This document shows positions 1 to 6,303 of a stretch of 7,823 bases of DNA, piece by piece. Numbering within the stretch: the first letter of the stretch is position 1; each line of letters begins with the position of its first letter. The DNA comes from an uncultured Bacteroides sp. (GTDB lineage Bacteria > Bacteroidota > Bacteroidia > Bacteroidales > Bacteroidaceae): positions 1-7,823 of the forward strand of contig USSR01000314.1 in the NCBI GenBank assembly GCA_900557355.1, given 5' to 3'. A program made the translations under genes and the position numbers. Under the pieces are notes generated by a model. That model saw only the letters and a list, made by a program, of their open reading frames with translations. It was not told the origin of the DNA and searched no databases.

Positions 1-1175
1 AGGAAGATGTCGTCACGAAGTTTGTCTGTGGTTCCTTCCAACAAAGGTTTTAGAGAAACGCCTGTTACTGAAGCCGGTATTTCGATTCCTGCTATGTCGC
101 ATAGGGTGGGGTAAAGATCATATAAATAGCATAAGGCATCGGTTTTGAATACATGTTTTTTACTGCGGGGGTCGATGATTAGCATGGGTACACCCACACT
201 GTGCTCATAGAGGCTTTGTTTGCCCAATAAACCGTTTTGTCCCATTGCCAGGCCGTTGTCCGATGCAAATACAATGACCGTATGTTCTCTTTCGCCCGTG
301 GCGTTCAATGCGTTGAGCACCCGTCCTATCTGTTCGTCTACTTCGCTGACCATTCCGTAATAGAGGGCGAGTTCCTCCTGAAGTTGTTCGCCTGTGCGGG
401 GTGGGGGAAGAATTTGTTCGTCGCGGATAGCCAGTTCGCCATTGTCGAACGGGTGTTGCGGCAGAAAGTTAGTGGGTAGGATGATGTCTTTGGCTTTATA
501 TTTCTTTCCGTAGTCCGGCAATTGATTTCGTGGGTCGTGCGGGGAAGTGAATGACACGAATGCCATGAAAGGGTTTTGGGCTTTTGCCGCGGTGCTGAGG
601 AACTCGATTGCCGCATCGGCAAACATTTTTGAAGAAAACTCTTCTCCGATGAAAGACGTCTCTTTATATTGGCCTGTTTTATCGTAATGATGCAGACGGG
701 GAGAGCAGTGTCCGTTCTTTTCGTAAGGATGCATCCCACCGAAGAAGATGTTCTCTCCTGCGGCAAACGAACGGTTGAAGGAGGCATGGTCTGAATGCCA
801 TTTGCCGGTAGCAAATGTCTGATAACCGTTGGCTCGTAATTGTTCGGGAAGTGTCACCATGCATTCGGGTATCTTCATGCCGTCGCTTTGCACTTCAAAT
901 ACTCCCCTTCCGGTCATCAGCATGGCACGGCTGGGCATTGACAATGCACCGCAAAGGGCACCGTTGGTGTAAGTGCGGGTAAAAGTGACACCTTCAGCTA
1001 TTAGGCCGTCGATATTTGGAGTGTACACATTTTTATTCCCTAAGGCTGCGATGGCATCACTTTGCATATCATCTACCAGCAGGAACAGGATGTTGGGTTT
1101 TTCCGTTTCCGGTTGGCATCCGCTCAAGGCCGTCAGGGCGAGTGAGGCGGATAACAGGGTTTTCATTGTTTTCAT
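1..1175 (-). CDS. S1-family sulfatase, serine-type, lipoprotein (3' end cut by window edge)
   Basis: A secreted sulfatase that should hydrolyse a sulfate ester on a glycan; the sulfated position cannot be told from sequence alone. Reading from ATG at 1175, the frame stays open for 391 residues to the left edge, so perhaps 80-110 C-terminal residues are missing. A lipoprotein signal ends in the lipobox LSGC (Cys20). Metal-site residues Asp35-Asp36 lie in LLVDDM. The formylglycine motif is S79-M-P-S-R83, the serine version. GKWH holds Lys125 and His127, SPHD holds His213, SDNG holds Asp306-Asn307, and GKQSLYEHSVGVP (from Gly318) holds Lys319, a typical S1 late motif. A second ATG at 1166 (Met4) is also possible; 1175 gives the better n-region (MKTMKT). 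It sits 32 bp behind the GH20 gene and is probably co-transcribed with it. Two acidic residues soon after the lipid Cys (QPETE) could favour surface display, which is inference. The family call is firm; the substrate is unknown. Confidence 0.95.
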   Translation of the reverse strand, partial: MKTMKTLLSASLALTALSGCQPETEKPNILFLLVDDMQSDAIAALGNKNVYTPNIDGLIAEGVTFTRTYTNGALCGALSMPSRAMLMTGRGVFEVQSDGMKIPECMVTLPEQLRANGYQTFATGKWHSDHASFNRSFAAGENIFFGGMHPYEKNGHCSPRLHHYDKTGQYKETSFIGEEFSSKMFADAAIEFLSTAAKAQNPFMAFVSFTSPHDPRNQLPDYGKKYKAKDIILPTNFLPQHPFDNGELAIRDEQILPPPRTGEQLQEELALYYGMVSEVDEQIGRVLNALNATGEREHTVIVFASDNGLAMGQNGLLGKQSLYEHSVGVPMLIIDPRSKKHVFKTDALCYLYDLYPTLCDIAGIEIPASVTGVSLKPLLEGTTDKLRDDIF

Positions 1176-1207
1176 GGTCGTTCGTTTTTAACTTCTTAAT
1201 TAAACCA

Positions 1208-3520
1208 TTAGTATACTTCTATCTCATCCACAAACAGGAAAGGCGGCATTCCGGCGCCAGAGTGTCCGGGCGGCAAGGCTTCAAAACCGTTTGCGGTTAC
1301 TTTTACGTAGCGTGCCTGCGCTTCATCGATGTTGAGTTCCAGTGTCTCCCGGCGCTTTCCTTCCATCCGGGCTTCGGGAGCCGGCCAGGTGCGCGAGGCC
1401 ACTTCGCTGAACTCCTTTCCGTCAATCGACAGTGCAATCCGCACGCTCTCTATCCCCATGATATAGGAACTCATGTCTGTCAGTGACGAGAGGCAAACTT
1501 GCTTCACTGTCTGCACGCTTCCCAAGTCTATTACCGCCTGCAACGGATGAGGATTATAGCCCACCCACAACCCGGTGGTGTGGAAAGCTGTACTCCGCAC
1601 GCCGTCTACCAGTACCGTGCCATTGTTTCCATTATACCTATCTGACGGTTTTGTCAACAACTTTATGTCGGCAAAAGTGGCTTTATTGATTCTGACATCT
1701 TTCTCCAGCACATCGCTGTGCAGGCCGGACGGAGTGTAGGCAATGGCTTTCAGGCAGGCATCTGCCGAAACGTAAAACGGAACTGTGTATTTGAGGGACT
1801 TGGGAGTGGGAGTGCTGCCATCCAGTGTGTAATAAACGTTTGTGCCTTCGAGGGTCTTCAACGTCACTTCCAGTCGTTGGTTTTTCATATCCGGCCGGTA
1901 TCCTGCTTCTATTTCGAAGAAGTGAGGGGCATATCTGAAACCGTTTTCACGGTACAGGTCGAGCATTACCGGTAGCCGTTCTAGAAAGTCGAGATAATTT
2001 TTCCGTCTGCTTCCGCTCCATGTAACTTCGGCGAAGGCGGCCAGTCGGGGCAGCATTTTATAATCCAGCGTTTTGTTGTCAGGTACGTAAGAAGCCCATA
2101 GGCAGGCTTCTGCTCCCAGTATTTTTTCTACGTCTTTGTCTGTCATTTCGGGTGTGACGATCTCCGTACTATAAAGTTTCTGCATCAATACAAGTCCTCC
2201 GGTTGCCGCGGGCTCGTTTTCCATATTGCTTGACTGATAGTTGTTCAGGTAGAAATGCCCGTTGGATGAGAAAATGACCGGATGATTTTGTTTGACGGCT
2301 TTTACGCCACGTCCCAGTCCTCGCCACGACATGATTACGGTTTCGGGGTCTATATTGTCGGAGAGGACTTCGTCCCAGCCAATCATTTTTTTCCCTAACG
2401 ATTTCAGATAAAGAGCCACTTGCTTGTTGAACTCGCTCTGTAACAAATCTTCCGCAGACTCTTGTTCCGTATCTTTCAGGCTGTATCGGCGGATGATTCT
2501 TTGGCAGTCCGGACAGGCTTTCCAGCGGTCTCTCGGCACTTCATCGCCCCCGATGTGCAGATAAGGCGAAGGGAAGAGTGCGGCCACTTCCGCTAATACA
2601 TCTTCCACAAATTGCCGTGAAAATTCTTTGCCCATGCAGAGTACGTCTTTGTGTACTCCTCCGCGATCCATAGATACCTCGTAAGGGCCACCGGTGCAGC
2701 CCAACTGTGGATAGGCGGCAAGAGCGGCTGTGGTGTGTCCGGGTAAGTCTATTTCGGGGATGATGGTGATAGCACGCCCTTTTGCATAGGCAATTACTTC
2801 CTTTATTTCCTCTTGTGTGTAGAAACCACCGTAACGTTCGCTGCCGGTGCCTTTCCAAGCGCCTACGCGTGTCAGTTCCGGATATTTCTTTATCTCTATT
2901 CTCCAACCCTGGTCGTCTGTGAGGTGCCAGTGGAAATAATTCAAACGGTGCATTGCCAATAGATCGATGAAGCGCTTTACTTGCTCCACCGTGAAGAAGT
3001 GGCGGCTTACGTCTAGCATCGCTCCCCGGTAATTCATTTCGGGATAGTCTTCAATTTCGATGGCAGATAGCGTGAAAGGTGCTTTCTTTTGTAACAGTAG
3101 AGATTGCTTTAACCATTGTAAAGCATAAAATGCTGCGGAAGCATCTTTGGCTTCAATCACAATGCTGTCCGCATTTACTTTCAGCCTAAACCCTTCGGTG
3201 GGCAATGCCACATTATGTTTCAGGAGGATACAATTCTTTAGGTTCTTTTCTCCTGTACTTTTTTTAAAGGTTATGCCGGTGTGTCTCTCCATTTCGGAGA
3301 TACATGTTGAGACACTTTCCGGTAATTCGTTTTTTCCTGTCGGATAGATAATTGTGGTACGTTCATCAATTGTAAATGGTTTGCCAGCATGAATTGTTAT
3401 ATCGGCGGGCTGGGGAATTTGCAGATAGGTCGAGGCCGACCGTTGAGAACAAGCCTGTACTAGTAATCCGATTCCCAGTAGGATAACTCCATGTATGTTT
3501 TTAAAGTTTATGGTATTCAT
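1208..3520 (-). CDS. GH20 beta-N-acetylhexosaminidase lipoprotein with chitobiase C-terminal and F5/8-type C modules
   Basis: An exo-enzyme releasing terminal beta-GlcNAc or GalNAc by substrate-assisted catalysis. It has 770 residues. The signal peptide ends at lipobox LLVQAC (Cys24). Residues 35-155 form the GH20b-like N-domain. The catalytic barrel spans about 160-515: RGAMLDVSRHF (165-175), HWHLTDDQGW (198-207), PEIDLPGH (255-262), HIGGDE with the catalytic pair Asp326-Glu327, WDE (382-384) and MSWRG (397-401). A chitobiase-type C-terminal domain lies near 540-612 (YTLDGSTPTP). A discoidin/F5-8 type C (CBM32-like) sugar-binding module fills about 625-770. Oddities: FYLNNYQ (423-429) has Asn426 where many GH20s have Asp, and EACLWASYV (471-479) has Ser477 where Glu is usual. 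Both positions face the O4/O6 side of the bound sugar, so a 6-sulfated substrate is possible. It starts 22 bp after the sulfatase at 3543-5027. No acidic residues follow the lipid Cys (CSQRSAS), so periplasmic orientation is plausible. Confidence 0.97.
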   Translation of the reverse strand: MNTINFKNIHGVILLGIGLLVQACSQRSASTYLQIPQPADITIHAGKPFTIDERTTIIYPTGKNELPESVSTCISEMERHTGITFKKSTGEKNLKNCILLKHNVALPTEGFRLKVNADSIVIEAKDASAAFYALQWLKQSLLLQKKAPFTLSAIEIEDYPEMNYRGAMLDVSRHFFTVEQVKRFIDLLAMHRLNYFHWHLTDDQGWRIEIKKYPELTRVGAWKGTGSERYGGFYTQEEIKEVIAYAKGRAITIIPEIDLPGHTTAALAAYPQLGCTGGPYEVSMDRGGVHKDVLCMGKEFSRQFVEDVLAEVAALFPSPYLHIGGDEVPRDRWKACPDCQRIIRRYSLKDTEQESAEDLLQSEFNKQVALYLKSLGKKMIGWDEVLSDNIDPETVIMSWRGLGRGVKAVKQNHPVIFSSNGHFYLNNYQSSNMENEPAATGGLVLMQKLYSTEIVTPEMTDKDVEKILGAEACLWASYVPDNKTLDYKMLPRLAAFAEVTWSGSRRKNYLDFLERLPVMLDLYRENGFRYAPHFFEIEAGYRPDMKNQRLEVTLKTLEGTNVYYTLDGSTPTPKSLKYTVPFYVSADACLKAIAYTPSGLHSDVLEKDVRINKATFADIKLLTKPSDRYNGNNGTVLVDGVRSTAFHTTGLWVGYNPHPLQAVIDLGSVQTVKQVCLSSLTDMSSYIMGIESVRIALSIDGKEFSEVASRTWPAPEARMEGKRRETLELNIDEAQARYVKVTANGFEALPPGHSGAGMPPFLFVDEIEVY

Positions 3521-3542
3521 TTGTAATCGTTATTTGTTTACC

Positions 3543-5027
3543 TCAATCTATTCTTCCCGGTTCTCTCCGATTTTTTCCCGGTTGTCCTGTCAGGTCATCT
3601 CCCAAGTCCTCCCGGCACTGGTCGGCTATCCGTTGTAGTTTTTCTGCAATCGCGGGATGCTGGCTGATGACATTGACCCGTTCACCCGGATCACGTCTCA
3701 GGTCATAGAGTTCACATTCGGTTATTTCTTTTTTACCCAGTTCACCCGGTTGCCCGTCATTGCCTGGCATTTGTGTTTCGTAGGATACATATTTATGGGG
3801 GAATACCAGTTTGTAATATCCGTCGGTGATGGCTTGCAATGAGTTCCTGTGATAATACATACACAGTGATTGGCGTATGGGGGCTTTGCTCGTTCCTTTC
3901 AATACGGCTGCCATGCTCAGTCCGTCTATCGGTAACTGGGGGTGTGGTGCACCGGTCAGCTCCACCAGGGTGGGCAGGATATCGATATTCGACATCAGGT
4001 CGTTGCAGATGCTTCCGGGGGCGATTGTCCCTTTCCAATAGAACAGGCAAGGTACGCGCATACCGCCGTTGAAGGTGGTAGCTTTTGCCTCTCGAAGTCC
4101 GCCTGACGAACCTGCATGATTGCCGTAATTGGCCCAAGGTCCATTGTCCGAAGTAAGGATTACCAATGTATTTTCTTCTACTTTAGCCTCACGCAATGCC
4201 TGCATGACTTTTCCTACGCTCCAGTCCAGTTCCATCATTACGTCTCCATAAAGTCCCTGCTCGCTTTTTCCCTTGAATTTATCTGATACAGCCAACGGGA
4301 CGTGAGGCATGGAATGGGCCAGATACAAGAAGAATGGTTTGCCGCTGCCGGTACTCCTCCGGATAAAGTCTACCGCGCGGTTTGTATAGTTGGTGGTTAA
4401 TTCCGACTGTTCTGTATTGTAGCCTATTACTTCATTGCCTTCAATCAAAGGCAAATCGGGAAATTTATATTGGGGGTGATTGGGCCACATATCATTGGAG
4501 TAGGGTAATCCGTAATATTCATCGAAACCATGCTGGAGTGGCAGGAATTTCCTGGCATCTCCCAGATGCCATTTACCGAAAATGGCTGTGGCATATCCTT
4601 TCGTTTTCAAGAGTTCGGCAATAGTTTCTTCCTTGTCGCTTATACCAGTAGGGGAGTTTGGGTTGGGGGCGTAGGCAAAACCTATACGGTTGGGATAGCA
4701 TCCTGTCATAAGGCCGGCGCGGGATGCACCACTGATGGGTTGTACCGCGTAGAAATTGGTCATGGACACTCCTTCGGCCGCCAGTTTGTCGATATGGGGA
4801 GTTTGATATCCCACAGCTCCCTTGAAAGAGAAGTCGCCGTTTCCGGCATCGTCCAAATTGATCAGGACGATATTCAATGGTAATTCTTTGTCGGAATGCG
4901 CACAGCTGCCTAATAAGGCGCAGCTGCCTAAGAATGCTCCGCTTCTCAATAATATTCTGCTGCTGGACAATACTTTGCAACTCAGCAACATGTTGTCTTT
5001 CAACTTTTGAACTGTTTTATATTTCAT
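3543..5027 (-). CDS. S1-family sulfatase (arylsulfatase A-like), serine-type, lipoprotein
   Basis: A complete 494-residue sulfatase of the arylsulfatase A-like type, presumably an exo-acting glycan sulfatase. Visible motifs are INLDD with metal ligands Asp59-Asp60, the formylglycine motif S99-G-A-S-R103 (serine version, Ala in place of the usual Pro), GKWH (Lys152, His154), SMPHVPL (His242), SDNG (Asp294-Asn295), and LREAKATTFNGGMRVP with Lys315. The C-terminal tail GKNRREPGR (484-492) resembles tails common in Bacteroidota arylsulfatase A relatives. The N-terminus is long and Leu/Ser-rich and made of hexapeptide-like repeats (residues 13-42), ending in two consecutive lipoboxes, FLGSC (Cys36) and LLGSC (Cys42). 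Start at 5027 is chosen because it sits 22 bp after the preceding stop and supplies a basic n-region; Met13 (4991) is the alternative. The GH20 gene follows 22 bp later, suggesting linked desulfation and HexNAc removal. Substrate unknown. Confidence 0.96.
   Translation of the reverse strand: MKYKTVQKLKDNMLLSCKVLSSSRILLRSGAFLGSCALLGSCAHSDKELPLNIVLINLDDAGNGDFSFKGAVGYQTPHIDKLAAEGVSMTNFYAVQPISGASRAGLMTGCYPNRIGFAYAPNPNSPTGISDKEETIAELLKTKGYATAIFGKWHLGDARKFLPLQHGFDEYYGLPYSNDMWPNHPQYKFPDLPLIEGNEVIGYNTEQSELTTNYTNRAVDFIRRSTGSGKPFFLYLAHSMPHVPLAVSDKFKGKSEQGLYGDVMMELDWSVGKVMQALREAKVEENTLVILTSDNGPWANYGNHAGSSGGLREAKATTFNGGMRVPCLFYWKGTIAPGSICNDLMSNIDILPTLVELTGAPHPQLPIDGLSMAAVLKGTSKAPIRQSLCMYYHRNSLQAITDGYYKLVFPHKYVSYETQMPGNDGQPGELGKKEITECELYDLRRDPGERVNVISQHPAIAEKLQRIADQCREDLGDDLTGQPGKNRREPGRID
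4902..4991 (-). repeat. Degenerate 5 x 18-bp tandem repeat inside a lipoprotein signal peptide
   Basis: Read on the minus strand, 90 bp split into five 18-bp units coding MLLSCK, VLSSSR, ILLRSG, AFLGSC and ALLGSC. The last two units (4920-4937 and 4902-4919) match at 15 of 18 bases and each encodes a full lipobox. Earlier neighbouring units match at only about 10 of 18, so their relationship is weaker and may partly reflect the Leu/Ser bias of signal peptides. The array stays in frame throughout. Confidence 0.65.
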
Positions 5028-5049
5028 TGGGTTTAATAGTGTTTTAAGT

Positions 5050-6282
5050 TTAATTCTTCTTTATTTTTATCCTTATCTGCACATTAAACGAGCCACCGTT
5101 TATCTTAGGATTTACATTGTCGATGGAACATGCTGCATAAAGCACTTCGGGGTCTCCTTCTTCATTCAACAGCAGTTGCGGGCGTTCCAGGCGTTTAACT
5201 TTCACGGTATCTCCGTTTGCCAGTATCAACTCCTTTTTCATGAACAAGGAATGTTGGGGTAGCTGCCACTTGATGCCGTCGTCCGAACGCATGATGGCCA
5301 GGCATGCGTCTCCTTTGGTGAACTTTCCGTTGAAGTCCGTGAATACGGCATAAAAACACTTGTCACGCTTGTGATACCATACGTAAGGATCTTCTGCTGA
5401 TAGTTTTCCTTCCACACCTTCCAGATGGAAGACGGGTTCATCCAAAGCTGTAAACGGACCGTCCGGGTGGTCGCTGATGGCAACTCCGTGAATGCCGCGC
5501 CAATGCGGGTCGTAGATATTCCCTTTAAAGAATAGCAAGTATTTGCCGTCGGTGGGACGATAGACTACGGCAGGGTTCACCACAATCAGGTTATCCGGCT
5601 TCGGCTCTGTACCCTGGGGTGAGGGAGCCAGCACGTTGTCGGGCTTCACCCGCGTGCGCGGCTCAAGCAACGGCTTGTCCGAGTGTGTGAACTTTCCTTT
5701 CAGCAGGTCGGGAAACGACTCGAACACGATTACGCCGATTTTCTGGTTCTGCTGTACCCTGTCTCTTTTGGGTAGAGTGTCTGTTTCTGAAAGCACATTG
5801 TCATTGCCCGGATCTACTGTTGCCGCATAGTACAGGTAGTATTTGTTGCCAAACTTGCGTACATGCGGATTTGAAGTGCTTTGGGCATCCCACGAGGAAG
5901 TGTCAGCGGCAAACCCGTCCTGGTTGTAGAAGAAGCCCAACTGGCGGAAACCACCATCGGGACGTTCAGAAACCGCCAGGCCGAGCTTAGAGCCGAATAT
6001 CCAGGCGCTGTTGAAGGGATGTACTCCTGTTTCGGGTGCGGAGTAGATCATGTAATACTTTCCATCTTCGGCTTTGCTCACCGATCCGCCCCATGTGAAG
6101 TGCCCCGGTACTTGCAAGGCGGATGTTCCTTCCACTTCATACCCGCCTTCTATTTGTTTCACCTGTAAGTCTACGGGTTCTGCTTCAAAGATGTATTCGT
6201 ATGTCGGCTGGTGACCGGTACAGCCCAACAAGCCGAATGCAATGGCAATATATTCTGTTTTCATTCTGTTTCTCATGGTCAT
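5050..6282 (-). CDS. Five-bladed beta-propeller lipoprotein, GH43/GH117-like putative glycosidase
   Basis: A 410-residue exported protein whose fold is readable from five related blade motifs: GGSVSKAEDGKYYMIYS (from 65), SNPHVRKFGNKYYLYYA (from 137), NPAVVYRPTDGKYLLFFKG (from 236), AEDPYVWYHKRDKCFYAVF (from 296) and ERPQLLLNEEGDPEVLYAA (from 366). This is the pattern of five-bladed propeller glycosidases of the GH43/GH117 type; relatives are often auto-annotated as 'GH43' or 'sucrase'. The first blade has WGGS (64-67), with no obvious GH43 general-base Asp; Glu297, Asp298 and Glu366 are candidate acidic active-site residues. The signal peptide ends in lipobox LLGC (Cys21). Starts at 6282, 6276 (Met3) and 6264 (Met7) are possible; the two longer forms supply Arg residues to the n-region. 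It lies 21 bp behind one sulfatase gene and 22 bp ahead of another. Substrate is unknown; a glycosidase role is inference, and a sugar-binding role is not excluded. Confidence 0.85.
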   Translation of the reverse strand: MTMRNRMKTEYIAIAFGLLGCTGHQPTYEYIFEAEPVDLQVKQIEGGYEVEGTSALQVPGHFTWGGSVSKAEDGKYYMIYSAPETGVHPFNSAWIFGSKLGLAVSERPDGGFRQLGFFYNQDGFAADTSSWDAQSTSNPHVRKFGNKYYLYYAATVDPGNDNVLSETDTLPKRDRVQQNQKIGVIVFESFPDLLKGKFTHSDKPLLEPRTRVKPDNVLAPSPQGTEPKPDNLIVVNPAVVYRPTDGKYLLFFKGNIYDPHWRGIHGVAISDHPDGPFTALDEPVFHLEGVEGKLSAEDPYVWYHKRDKCFYAVFTDFNGKFTKGDACLAIMRSDDGIKWQLPQHSLFMKKELILANGDTVKVKRLERPQLLLNEEGDPEVLYAACSIDNVNPKINGGSFNVQIRIKIKKN

Positions 6283-6303
6283 GTATGTTTTCTTGTTTAT
6301 TCG

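Noticed and set aside
338..814. Minus-strand open frame of 158 codons
   Set aside because: It is a different frame inside the left-edge sulfatase, whose own frame carries all the S1 motifs; the alternative product is Ser/Arg/Pro-rich with no family features.
1196..1203. TTAATTAA palindrome between GH20 and the last sulfatase, considered as a terminator or operator
   Set aside because: An 8-bp AT palindrome with no GC stem and no flanking symmetry is expected by chance in an AT-rich spacer.
1016..1486. Plus-strand open frame of 156 codons
   Set aside because: It runs antisense across the start of one sulfatase, the 32-bp spacer and the end of GH20; the protein has no recognisable motif, while the minus-strand genes are clear.
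2540..2560. GGDE motif, considered as a cyclic-di-GMP (GGDEF) signature
   Set aside because: It lies in HIGGDEVP of the GH20 barrel, where Asp-Glu is the catalytic pair, and the surrounding motifs are all GH20.
4822..5010. Plus-strand open frame with a repetitive Leu/Asn/Pro peptide
   Set aside because: It is the antisense reading of the 18-bp repeats in the sulfatase signal peptide; the periodicity is explained there.
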